Positions 23,001-34,099 of a stretch of DNA of 37,070 nt are shown piece by piece. Below the pieces are notes generated by a model. It was not told the DNA's origin and ran no database searches. It saw nothing but the letters and a program-made list of their open reading frames with translations. A program made the translations under genes and the position numbers. How positions within the stretch are numbered: position 1 is the stretch's first letter; each line of letters opens with the position of its first letter. This DNA comes from Chromera velia. Lineage: Eukaryota > Sar > Chromeraceae. Where the stretch lies: NCBI GenBank assembly GCA_018398765.1, contig JAHBMJ010001015.1, positions 1-37,070 of the forward strand, written 5' to 3'.

Positions 23001-26000
23001 TTCTTCCGTTTCCCCCCTGCACATTCCTGTTTCTTCATTCTGATTTGGGTAGAGAACAGAGGGTAACTTTGCTGTTTGTTTGTTCTGATTTGGGTAGAGG
23101 ACAGAGGGCAACTTTGCTGTTTGTTTGTTCTGATTTGGGTAGAGGACAGAGGTTTTGTTTGCCTCCTCTTTCTGTTTGAGCTGCCCTCTGATTCTTTCTT
23201 TCTCTTTCTTGATCAGAGATCCCAAATCTGTGTCTGCGGGAAGAGGGGGGCCGAACTGGATCGACAGGACGGGGGAACTGGAGGGAGAACAGGGCGGGGG
23301 GTCTCGTGGGTTGGTGTTGCTGTTCTGCGCCTTCTCCACTGCCTCCATGACCTGATTCACCAACTCGCTCAGACGGGGCACGCTGCGGCAACTTTTGCAT
23401 TTGCAGGTCTTGCACTGGTCTGCAATCAATTTTTTGGAGGGTTGGATTTTCTCCATGAAATTGTTCGCAAAGAGAGGGGTAGAGGGAGGGTGGATGGCTG
23501 ATTTCGTGGGGTCAGAGTGGGAATTGGCATCGGAGAGGGAGACCTGCTGCTGCTGCTGCTGCTGAGGCTTGGAGTTAAAAGTGTTGGGAACTGAGTTGAA
23601 CAGCGAGGGGAGGGGGGCAGATGTGGTAGAGAAAGAGAATGGAGAAGGGTGCGTCGCTGCGCACATCCCTGGTTTTTTAGAGTCGGCATCCACATTCGCA
23701 TGCGCAGGGGGGTGAGCAGACAGACAAGAGGAAGGGACGGGAACGGGAGGATGAGCGGAGGAGCCACCGGAGGGGACGGGATTAGAGGCTTGGGCAGGGA
23801 GAGGGGGGTTTCCTAGGGGTCCCCCCAGTCGACGAAGTGTGGGGATCTTCTTGGGATCGGGCTCTTGGGGAATGGTGTAGAGATCTTCCTTTTCGTTGCT
23901 CTCGTCCTCCGTGAGCTTTTGGTCTCCTGAGTCTGTCTTGCGTTTGGGAGGATAGAGAATGCTGGTGTGCTTGGGTGAAGAGTTGGAATCTGCAGTGCTT
24001 TCTACTGTTGTCTGGGGTGTGTGCTTGTAGTTCTCTTCCGACTCCTTTCCCTTCTCCTTCTGGCTTGGGGGTGGAAGCGAAGTCGAAAAAGACACCCAGA
24101 TTGTGTTTTGATTTTGGGAACTTCCAGCAGGCTCGACGGGGGAAGAACTCAAGGTGGTTCCGTCAAGGGACCGTTTGTCGGCATGACGGGGTTCTGCAAG
24201 CACACCCTTCTCCGACTTTTTCACACCACCACTCTCCTGTCGATGGACGAGGAAATCCAAGCCCCACGATTTTCCTGCCTGCTGCTGTTCTGCCACTTTC
24301 CCTTTCCTTTTCCCTTTACCCTCGCCCCTTTTCTGTAGGGAAGCAAACTTCAACAGTCCCCCCATTCTCTCCTGAACGTTTTCTTTCGGATCCGTATCGA
24401 GGTGCTGCCAGTGGGGGGGGGGCACCGGGAGGACTCTCCAGAGATCGTCTAGGTCCTCTACGGACATAAACCCCTGGGTTCGGTGGAAATGGAGGAGACG
24501 TCGAAGGGTCAGGTCATCAAGGGAGATCTCCTCTCCCGCTGCCTCACCAGCAGCTGCCTTTTTCAACCATTGAATGATGTTCTTAGCGAGGCGCTGTGCC
24601 GCAAACGCTCTGCAACTGTCCATTTCCAACAGCGCCCCTTCGACTTTGTCCTCAATTGACTTCCCCCCCTCTCCCTTTGACACTAGAGCTTTGAGGGAAG
24701 GGCAGGGTTTTGGGTTCGGAACTTTGAAAACAATCTGGTCACGCGCGACTTCCCCTTCTGCCCCAGTCTTTCTGATAAGGAGTGGGAAATAGGAGGCAGC
24801 GCAGGGCTGGCCTCCGTCACACCCGCAATAACACGGGTTACTCACATGGGGGGGTCGGGGACGGGGATCGTCTATCATCTGCATCAGAAGTTTTCCCGTC
24901 ATGTCGAACTGCGCATCTATCGAGACAGACAGCAGGGTGGGATTTACTTTGGACTTGAGCATCCACGTGGCAGCGTGAGAGGAGGCCTCACCCCAAAAGG
25001 CCGAAGAACACAACGCACACAACGGCAATCCTTTGCCGTTCTTTGCGAAAGTGCATTTGCACTGCTTCTGGAAGCCTCTCTGTTCCTGCATCAGAGCGTC
25101 TTCCGATTTCCTCTTCCCCTTCACGTTTTCGGGAAAGGGGCGTTGGAGCCTCATCTCGATGGTCATCTTATCAATCCGTCTATGCTTTAAGTCATCCACC
25201 GTCAGGTCTCTCTTCAAACCTGCAATTAATCAATCAATCAATCAATGTATCACTCCGTCCGTCCATCCAGACAGAAAGAAGAAAAAAGAAGCCGCACTCA
25301 GAGTCAAGTAATGAGGGGGAAAGACCGAAATGGGACCCGGGAGAGTTACAGAAAGCCCACGCACTCCCAAAGCAAGAAAACGAACGCACAATCAGATTGG
25401 GAAGACGAAACAGAAGGTCGTCTTCGACTTTCCCTCTCCGTCCACTCACTGAGGGACTGACTGACCGAGGGGGGTCAATTTGAAGAACCCTTCGTCAGCA
25501 CCCAGCTGGATGGTGTTGACTGCTACCCTTCTGATTTCGTCAAGCTGCACACAGTTTATGTCATTGTAAATGTTCATGCATATATATTGGACGTCCAATT
25601 TTTCTTTTTACTTTCCCGAGGCCACGACTGACGAGAAGAGCAGAGAAGGGGAAGGGAAGGGATCAGTCTGCATTGAGGGAGAAGGGTTCGACGAAGAACA
25701 GAGATAGGGCACAGGAAAGTGGTGAGAGAATTGCGGCAGCAGTGCGGAGATGAGCAGAGGCACTGAGGGGAGGGCAGTGAGTGCCTGGGATGGGATGGGC
25801 GTGTGGGAGGGATGGAAGGAGGGAATGCATGAGGGAGGGATACGGGATTCGGAAGTCGGTGGCAGGGGGAGTCTGAGGAGAGTGGGGGAGAGACGGAAGG
25901 CAGTAGACAACTAGAGACGGCAGGGAAGAAGAGAGAGGGTCAACGGAGTGTCACGACGAGATCAGAGAGGGAAGTGAACGACGAAGCAACAGAGACACGC

Positions 26001-26706
26001 ACGAGGCTGATTGAGGGAGGGAAGGGAAGAATCAAGTGAGGACGCGCAGAGGGACGGCAGAGAAAGACGGAGTGAGGAAGAAAGAAAGGCACAAAGAAGG
26101 AAGGACAACCAAGGGATGAGGTACACGGGGTAGGCGAAGTATCTATGGGGACTGAGAGCGAGTGTATCTTTTCACTGTGCTGTTGTTGCACGAGACAGAG
26201 TGAAGTGCGTCGCTTTCTCTTCTTGCTACAGCTAGGGGCAGCAGCTGACCAGATTCGGAATAGGGTACATTTGAGGGTCCGGAACCCTGCAATCAAGCAC
26301 AGAAAGGGGTGGAGGATATGTACTGGCACAGACTTTGTGGCTGTTGCTTTCCTTGTTGTTGCGGAAAATCGTGCTGCAGTAAGCAAACTGAGAGAGCTTC
26401 TTTCTCTTCCGCCCTCACCTAAGCAAGCTTGCACCCAAGAAGCACTCACCTCAGCAGGCAGCAGCGGCCCTTGGGGTCCGGAACGGTTAAATAGTCCGCT
26501 GGCACAAACGCAACAGTGACACAAAAAGTGCCTTCTGGGAAGTCTGAAGGGTTGGTGAACTCGGTGCACACAATAAGTGATTTCACATGAAACAAAGGCT
26601 CTGTTTCCACTTCTTCTTTCAGTTGTGCCTTCAGAGCTCTTGGGCACGTCTTGCCGTCCACATCTTCCTGGAAACTGCTCATTCGATCATACCAGGGCCA
26701 CGTCAT
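20044..26706 (-). CDS. Uncharacterised 1,752-aa Cys-cluster and FSPLF-repeat protein
   Basis: Five exons on the minus strand: 26450-26706, 26250-26286, 25466-25544, 20563-25219, 20044-20272; total 5,259 nt, all phases consistent. The start ATG at 26706 is the first after an in-frame TGA. I do not recognise the family. Residues 1 to ~330 look globular and hold two Cys clusters (QCKCTF..LCALC and NPCYCGCDGGQPC) that could bind metal. The rest is mostly disordered, Pro/Ser/Lys-rich. It contains a third cluster (CKTCKCKSC), a 15-residue tandem repeat SVLYPNQNKQTAKLP, and three copies of a F(S)PLF-K-T motif (VFSPLFGKT, IFSSLFAKT, VFSPQYLKK). IFSMNFGQN resembles a nucleoporin-type FG motif. A poly-Gln run and a basic coiled coil (RDRERLQRKRLERLVKAKRAEAEEAEAK region) follow. 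The last exon adds another charged helix (WESTMRELRGLTEAL, then EKKGEEAARQ) ending SIEY. Reading through the last donor would end at TGA 20526 instead. Confidence 0.75.
23038..23150 (-). repeat. 45-bp coding tandem repeat (about 2.5 copies)
   Basis: Units begin at 23038, 23083 and 23128 and are nearly identical, coding for SVLYPNQNKQTAKLP in the uncharacterised large gene. A related single motif, SILYPPKRK, lies at about 23945-23970. Confidence 0.85.
25226..25246. repeat. (AATC)n repeat at the acceptor of the large exon
   Basis: Five or so AATC units directly upstream (gene strand) of the TTGCAG acceptor of exon 20563-25219. Confidence 0.8.
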
Positions 26707-28140
26707 CGTGTGAGAGTCAACACGTTGGGCCACTGCTCAAACTAGATCACGCTCTCAGAGGTGTTGTTCTGACATGCGGTCTAGATTCAGAACCTTGAAG
26801 AGTCCCCACGAGCAACGACACACACAAAGGACCGTTGTGTGAAGGCGAGAAAAGGTCGCTGTGACATGTCCAACAATTCCACAATTATAAGCATCTGTTC
26901 CTGTCAGATCCATGTCAGATCCCAGAGTCATCACTCTGAACAGACCGGCCATGCATGGATGCAGACAAAATCCGGCCGTCTGACAAATTTTTACGGTCAA
27001 AATTTTGGCCCCGCATGGCCCCGGCGCGCACCTATATACGGCTCAGTGCCGTGCACACCCGGGCGCGCGAAGAACCCCGAGGACCCCGGCATTCCACCGG
27101 GGCAAAAAAATTTCCGTATCCATGGCCCGGAAAGCATAGCTGAGGGGCACTTACAAATTAAGAGTTGAGGTGGGAGCGTGTGGATGAGTGCAAATCTCGG
27201 ATTAAAAAATCTGACGCACGCGCAGAGGCATATCCCGGAAAGAGATCGAGGTTTATACTAGCTTATAGGTACTCTATTATACTTATACGACAACGTGGAT
27301 GCATGAGTAAGGATAAACGCTTTCCAGGTCATTCGTACGGAGTGCGTCAGATGTAAAGGTGTTAGGGGGGGGGGATCATGGATATCATAGTCGGACCCGG
27401 CCTTTTTGTTCGTAAACCGGCCAGGCCGAGGCGTCAGATTGGCGTCAGGCTACGCTGGGGTATCGGATACCCCCTATTAGGTAATTAAAGGGCTTATTTG
27501 AGGATCAAGGGGGGGGACGTCAGCAAACGGTGTCGAATAGTTGTTATGCCAATCAAACTTGCATTTATCTTAATTGGTATTCATTAGTATTCATTCATAT
27601 TAAATTAATATTGATTGTTCAAGTCAACCGTTTATTCTAGCGTTTGTTTTTTTTTATCTACTTATATCCACTGTCATCCACGCTACTGACAATCAATTGA
27701 CAACATACATCTACATGCATGTATACCGTGGCGGCACGGATAACGGTAGGTCATGGTATGAGGGGCATTCCGCCTAATAAAAAGACTGAGTAATAAAGGG
27801 TTGGCAAGCGTCAGGCAGATGTAGGCCAGACGGGAAACCCGGGCTACATAGCATGTATGGGTGTATCATGAGGCCGCGCATCGTAAAGTTGGGCATGCTT
27901 TCATTAAGTGATTTTAGTGAAGTGCATGCTTGATGTGCCTGCTTGACGGCATCACTAAGAATGCTCGAGATTGACATTAACTGCTAGACCAAACTAACCG
28001 ATGTCTGTCAGACTTTAACCACTTGTATCTGATATTACTAAGACTCCCGTAAAACAGCTTACATCTAGTAGTTCAGAGCCTCGTTCCACCCTCAGTTAAG
28101 GGAGAGCGCTCTTCTTGAATTCAGTGTACTCAGACTAATT
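26707..28140. other. Intergenic region upstream of the large gene
   Basis: No gene found. The part 27000-27120 is GC-rich with CCCGGGCGCGCG-type stretches and may belong to a promoter or repeat. A short perfect hairpin, GGGGTATCGGATACCCC, lies at 27457-27473. The part 27540-27700 is AT-rich. The stretch before the gag relic may be remains of the same retroelement, but no LTR pair was found. Confidence 0.5.
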
Positions 28141-28629
28141 TAGTCTACCAACTGTCGACTCTATACGTTGATAGAAGGTGTGATAGAGGATGTACCGGCT
28201 CTGGGGATTCTGCAGATTGTCGGAGCCATTAAAGGACTGTCTCAGCGGGTTAACTTCATACAGGCAACGCAAAACCTGTATGGAGAAACTCTACAATTAC
28301 TTGTTTCTCAAGCCCCTCAGGAATCTGTCTAGGCAACAGTGACGTCACCTGCCATTGCGCCAGCCCAAAGTATAACCGCGTCCTCGTCGCACTACATGAA
28401 GCTGTGCAAGGCCCCTGCTCTGTTCTCTGGAGTGCGAGCCAAGCTGACTAGGTGGTTGAAAGATGTAGAAGACTTCTACAAACTTGAGAAAGTGTTAGAC
28501 CTAGACAAGGTACTGGTGGCAAAGAACAGAATGTCCCAGGACCTGAAGGAATGGTTTGACCTCTATGAGGTCGAGAACGGACTATTCCCGAACTGGGAGT
28601 CATTGAAGGCTGCCCTCATTGGCTTATAA
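28141..28629 (+). pseudogene. Retrotransposon gag relic
   Basis: One frame reads from 28144 (ALGILQIVGAIKGLSQRV, then NLYGETLQLL) to a TAG at 28330-28332. It goes on in the same frame with LCKAPALFSGVRAKLTRWLKDVEDFYK and LFPNWESLKAALIGL to TAA at 28627. The W...V..F...W..LK..L pattern fits the Retrotrans_gag helical domain of Ty3/gypsy-type elements. The in-frame stop and the absence of a zinc knuckle or pol downstream mark it as a fragment. The strand is opposite to the flanking genes. Confidence 0.6.
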
Positions 28630-28861
28630 TAAATGTGAAGATGAATGTAGATGAATATGAAGATGAATGCAGGACCACAATATGGCCTAGTAGATATAAT
28701 AGCGTTAACTTGTCTAGGTTAGTCTAGGTTAGTAAACTAGATACTACATTTGATCTTATTGGCAAAGTCTAGAGCAAATTCTATACGGCAAAAAAAATGT
28801 AACTAACATCATCATGTGCGTTTAAAATATTCATCTTTTTGAAATTTGGTGTTATTTCATC
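28630..28861. other. Short spacer between gag relic and TSP1 gene 3' end
   Basis: Contains imperfect GAAGATGAATGTA repeats (28635-28670) and a duplicated TCTAGGTTAG (28714-28733). Nothing else seen. Confidence 0.5.
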
Positions 28862-30505
28862 TCAGAATATACTTAACAGCAAACCAAACAGCCATGCAAA
28901 GAACGGTCCGAAGGGAAAAGAAGACAACGGGACAGTTCGGCTCTCTCTGCTTGAGTCCGATGGTCCCTTTTGGTTTTGCACGACAGCAGGGTCTACATTC
29001 TCACTCGTTCGTTCACTCAGGCTTTCAAGCAGAAAAGACTCCGCTTCATCCTCTGATCCCTTCTGATCTGACGGAGAGACCTCACAAAGTTGACTACAGA
29101 AGCCTGTCTCCGTCTCCTTTGCACTCCTGATTGATGCCACCTGCAGACACCTCTCTGTCTCCACAGCCGCGTGCCACTCATACCCTGTCTTTCGTTCTTT
29201 GTCCTGTGGAGGGTCCTCGGGCTCCGTGGTATCTTTGGGCCCTTCTGAATCACACACCCGGCATGCCGGGGCCCGTGTCAACCCACAGGCCACAGTCTTC
29301 CCGTCTCTTCCCCTGTCTTGAACGTCTTTCTCAGCCTCTGGATTCCAGGGATTGTCGTCAGGCGTGACCACTTGCTTCAGAGGATCAGACAACTTCCCAT
29401 TCCCCTCGGCGAAGCGAACCATCCATACTGACGGCTCATGGCGGGCTTGGCCCTCCCTCACTATTTCCTCTGCAGGATTTGTCACACCGAGCCAAATGCG
29501 GCCGAAGAATGTCCCCTCCGGACTGTTTTGAAATGCCAATGAGGCCGCGATGGCTTCTCTTTTTCCTGAGGGGGGGCTAGGAGTACTCTGAAGAAGTGTG
29601 GTAGTAGCTGTTGCATTGGCTGGAGGCGTGCTGCCATCTGAGGCTTTGGGAGTGTATCTCGTTGTGGTGGTGCTATCAGTGGACCTGTATTTGGTTGTGA
29701 GTGATGGTAGGGGTGAAAATGTGAGAGAGACCTCGTTGGGGTTCGAGAGAATCCGGCAGGAGGTCAAGGACCCCAGGTTGGACTCTCTGCAAGAAGGAAG
29801 GAAGAAAAAGGGAAGGAGCTAGATATGATATGATACTCTTAAGAGCATCGGAACTCAACAAATGGGAATCTGAGCTGACTTCCTGGAATCATATTCAGTT
29901 TGCTTGTATCCGCCCACTTCCCTCAACGAGAGAAGGGCCACACGGAAGAACAAAAACACTTCGAAGGTTGATCAAGGTGCGGCAGATCGGTCAAAGAAAA
30001 AGGCTGCTTCGAGGAACAGAATTGTCTGCACAAACCTGCCGGCCAGACCAAAACAAACAGAGAGACAAAGTTGTCTGGCTGACCTCACTAGGGACACTGG
30101 GCAATCAGAGGAGGCAGATCCGAAGAGATACCCCGTCGGAGCATGAAGCTGTACCTGCAGAAAGCATCAAAAAAGAGAAACGGGAGGACACACAAACAAA
30201 TATGCGCGCGAAAGAGCACGAGCGTAAAGGTGAAAGAGGGACACTTTGGTTGAGAAAGAGAGCGAGGCTACTGTCAACGGTGTTTCGTCCACGGTCCCAG
30301 AAGATAGTACTTACCCACAGACAAAAATACAATGAAGAATACCTTGTTGACAAAGCATGGCACAAAAGACACTCACCCTGATTGTGTCAGCCCCTCCAGC
30401 CCCTTGCAGGAAATTAAATTGGAAGACAATCCACACAGAAGACTGGAGGCCCACCCACAGATGCTCGAAAAAGACGCGGAAGTTGCCGCACTGGACCTGC
30501 ACACA

Positions 30506-30557
<52 letters not shown>

Positions 30558-32706
30558 AAGAAAGAAAGAAACATCAAAGAAAGAGACAGGGTTCACCGGG
30601 GAAGGAAATCACCGGAAGCATTGGTGGAAGACGCGTAGATAGATGGAAGGACTCAAAGAACGAAGAGAAAGAGCGTGTGCAATTTGACGTTTTGCGAGTT
30701 GCATTTCTGTATTTGCACTGATACACCCACCCACCCACCCACCCACCTACCTGTTCTTGACAAGGGGCTTCCAGAAAGGCGGCTCCTCCCTTTCCACCAG
30801 AAAGTCTTCGATCCTGTGGGTGCGCTTCGCACTCATCAGATTCGGTGGGTTGCGGTTCGCACTCTGTACCCTCACATCCCTCTGCCTCCCCCCCCGGCTG
30901 TCGGAGCACCACACCCTTTCTTTGCCTGACCAGAAATCGGAGGCTGGCTTGTTCTCGTGACCCATTGCAGGGCTCTGGACAGACGCCCCAAGGAAACCCT
31001 CGAGGCTCATCTACCTCAAACGCATTTCTATCAACACACCCCAGGGCTCCCCGTCTTCTCTGGTTCCCCCCTTCTCTCACATATGCTCTTTCCCCCTCCA
31101 GATCTGAATCTTTCATGTAACAACTTTCCATAAAACGCGATGCGCAGTCTCGTCTCCTCAACGCGAGACCCATCTCCTCGTCCCACCACTCACCTGCCAC
31201 CTCCACACACGACCTTCCCCCCCCTGCTGGCGGCACAACCACTCTACGAACATCCACTGCCACACCCCCACTTCTCCCCGCTTCACAAACGGACGAACAT
31301 GACAGCGCCTCCTGCCAGTACTCCTCTAAAACACAGTCACGAGCACACGGCTGGCCGTTGCAGGGAATCCAGGTGCGCAGACGGGTACAGGCAGGCCCCC
31401 CCCGGATCAGCCTTCTTGTCATCAACTGCATTCCTCCGTCGCAATCCGCACTGCAGGGGGAGGCGACTTTCCACGCTTCGTATTCACACCTGCTGCCCCC
31501 AGGCATACCTGGAGAGGGGTGCAGCCAGGGGGCTTGGTGGGTCTGACAGAGTTCCAAACGGGACTCGTTATCACCCCTGACACCGTTTTCTCCAAAGGAA
31601 TCACTCCTGACAGCCCCCCCGCCCTTGATTGACACTTCAGCCCCCACCAACCACGCTGTGGAGGGGTCCTCTGCAGCGAGGAGATCCCCCCCCGTGCGGG
31701 CCCAAAACTGCAAAACACCCCCGGAATAGGGAAGGCGAGTCCCGGCTGGTAGAGCGACAGCGACTAACTGTGCCCGATCACCCCGTTCCCAAGGCACTAA
31801 CACCGGTGTCTCGCTACTGCTGCACAGGTGAAGAGGCCCACAGCTTCCGTCCCGACACATCTGAGTGCTTCCACATTGACCTACCTCGCTTTCCATCCTC
31901 GTCTGACAAGCAGCTGAGAGAGGGGAGGAAGGAGGCATTACTCCACACTGCAAATGGATTCTCTGTACCTCTGCCTTTTTCTTTTTCTCTCCGGCTCTCT
32001 TCTTTCCTTTCCTCTTCATCGCCTTCTGTGCTCCTCTCTGCAAGGCTTCTGTTGCCGTCGCCCCCCGCTGGTTCCTCTGCAATCCGTAAACTTGAGCAGC
32101 ATGGTCAACCTCCATCAACAGATGCTTCCGGTCTCTCAGCTCAAAGGGGAGAGGGTGTCTCCCCTCTTCTTCCTCCTGCTGCTGGGAGGGGAAAGTTTGA
32201 GTATTCATAAAGAAAGACAGGGGGGGTTCTGACTCATCGTCCCACTCAGCTGCCTGCCTCCCCGTCTCCCCTCTGCTCCTCACAGAGTGCTGTCTCGCAC
32301 TCTCAGTCTCCACAGAGCCTCCTGAAAAAACAGAAGGAACCTCAGACTCCAAACCGTCGGCCTCTTCCACGTTGCAGCCGACCTGCGGGGTCCACTCATC
32401 ATTGCACTGACGATGTTCACTTCATCATTACATTGATTGACGCTGTTCACTTGATCTATACTCAGCAGTATACACGCCCACCTTCAGTTAAGACAGGGAA
32501 ACCTGCGGCTATTCATCTGACATTCCCATTCTCGTGTGCTTTGTATGAATACACCCATATGCACGAGTGCTTCCACGAGCACCAACTTTCCTGCCTGCGC
32601 ACATGCACGCACACACGCACACATACCCGCTGACGGACTGACTGACTGACTGACTGACTGACTGACTGATTGACTGACTGACTGACTGACTGGCAGATAG
32701 ACAGAC

Positions 32707-32743
<37 letters not shown>

Positions 32744-32807
32744 TGGAGAGAGACTGACAGACAGAGAGGAGGAGGCGGAGGAAAGAGAGGGAGAGAGGGA
32801 GAGAGGG

Positions 32808-32851
<44 letters not shown>

Positions 32852-33389
32852 GGTCGGATTCGCTCTATCATAAGCAAACGTGTGTACACAGGGATGCACA
32901 CACGAACACGCACACGTGCATGCATGCTTTTTGCATGTGTTGCAGTTGCACCGTTCCGACCTCCGTGGCGTTCATGGGCTCCCGCATTGGAAGAGAAAAC
33001 CCTGGTGGTAGCACCACCGTCAGTTTTTCCAACGCTTTCTTCGTGCCGTCTTGTGAGTCATGCTCTTTGAGTTTATAGAACACCGAGACGAGAACGTCTG
33101 TGGAAAGGGTTCTGCTGGACAGATCCACAGAGATTTCCAATTCCCCCTCCTCATCCCCCAAAAGACTTTGCACATGAGCACGGTGAGCGAAGAGGCCATC
33201 GGACTGGGAAAGTACCCGCGCATTTCTGTCTTCACGTTCTTGGAAAGTATCTGCTGGAGCTGTGTTGCTGCCCCCTTGCAGGTCATGTTGTCTGACTTGA
33301 AAGTCTGCAGAGCAGAAAAACATCGCCAGACACATGCACAGGACACCGAGAAAACTTCGGCATTGTGGAGAACCCAATCGGGAGGTCAT
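28862..33389 (-). CDS. Secreted TSP1-module protein with hydrophobic C-terminus
   Basis: Five exons on the minus strand: 32961-33389, 30751-32382, 30377-30496, 30084-30154, 28862-29786; 3,177 nt, 1,058 residues, all phases closing. Residues ~11-27 (SFLGVLCMCLAMFFCSA) form a signal peptide. Residues ~442-557 hold two thrombospondin type 1-like modules (YEAWKVASPCSADCDGGM, then YWQEALSCSSVCEAG). A third, weaker one follows (FPWGVCPEPCNGSREQ). A Lys-rich stretch (KAMKRKGKKRAGEKKKK) lies before them, unusual for an extracellular region. The protein ends FPFGPFFAWLFGLLLSIF after a Ser-rich spacer, which suits a GPI-attachment signal or tail anchor. TSP1 proteins of apicomplexans act in surface adhesion and motility (family knowledge); a similar surface role here is inference. 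The exon 1 donor (GAG|GTCGGA) is one of several in-phase choices. Confidence 0.75.
30501..30570. repeat. (CA)n(GA)n(GAAA)n compound microsatellite
   Basis: Adjoins the acceptor of exon 30377-30496 of the TSP1 gene. On the gene strand it is a long pyrimidine tract followed by TG and TGCAG. Confidence 0.9.
30724..30750. repeat. (ACCC)n repeat at a splice donor
   Basis: Six or so ACCC units abut exon 30751-32382. On the gene strand the donor itself, GTAGGTGGGTGG, merges into the repeat, so the repeat builds the 5' splice site. Confidence 0.85.
32630..32848. repeat. (GACT)n plus (GA)n repeat cluster in TSP1 gene intron 1
   Basis: About 14 GACT units (32637-32691) with one GATT, then GACA units and two long GA runs (32711-32739, 32813-32847) around degenerate G/A sequence. 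All lie in intron 32383-32960. Confidence 0.9.
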
Positions 33390-34099
33390 CGTGACACCAA
33401 TGCGGTCTTGTGTGGATCCCCGTTTGCGTGCCACGCTCTTTTTATCGATGCAGGAGAGACTGTGAGAAAAAGTTGTGCATGGTTCAGTCTTCGCATTCCC
33501 CTTTCAGATGCAGAAGTAACCTTTGTGTCAAAACAAGATCGAACAGTAGAGCCTGTATGTATATATACGCATACATGCGTGCAAGTGTGTACTTCAAGGC
33601 CAGCATGAGTCTGCGCGTGGGTCGGACACGTCCCATCATGAAACAGTCGATGACAGAGCGAATTGTACGACGAGAATGACAGAAGGAATACAATTCACTC
33701 TTTACAATATTATAATGTCTCTCCGTCTGCATGTATCTGCATGGCTGGTCGCGTATCGGTAGTGCACCGCGGCCCCGTAAAGTCCATGAGGTAGCAATGA
33801 TGCATTCAGGGTCCGGGAAAGCGAAAAGGACGAGACGGTGCAATCGGTTTGTGGCACATGTTTGTGGCCAGAATTCTCCCCTGAAGTTGAAGGGCGCGGT
33901 TCAGTGAGAGAACTATGCCTTCAGCCCTCCTCCAACCATTTCGCTGTAAAGCGAGTGACCTACGTAGCCCCTACGTGACTTCCTTGAGTCTGAACTGAAC
34001 CGTTTGACTTTCCAGGCGATCCAAGCTGGGCGTGTCAATCAATCAAGGGAGTTGTCAGAAGATCACTAGAATCCCCGCAAAAGTCTTTTGAAAGCTACG
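33390..34099. other. Divergent spacer between the TSP1 gene and the ZC3H15 gene
   Basis: It separates two start codons pointing apart. It should hold both promoters and 5' UTRs. An AT-rich patch (33703-33716) is the only motif noted; no ORF here looks real. Confidence 0.4.

Noticed and set aside
25940-26647. 235-codon minus-strand frame beside the large gene
   Set aside because: It overlaps the assigned first exons in another frame and runs through introns; the MTWPWYDRM frame joins the next exons correctly.
33060-33608. 182-codon plus-strand frame antisense to the TSP1 gene start
   Set aside because: Shadow of exon 1; no domain and no splice context.
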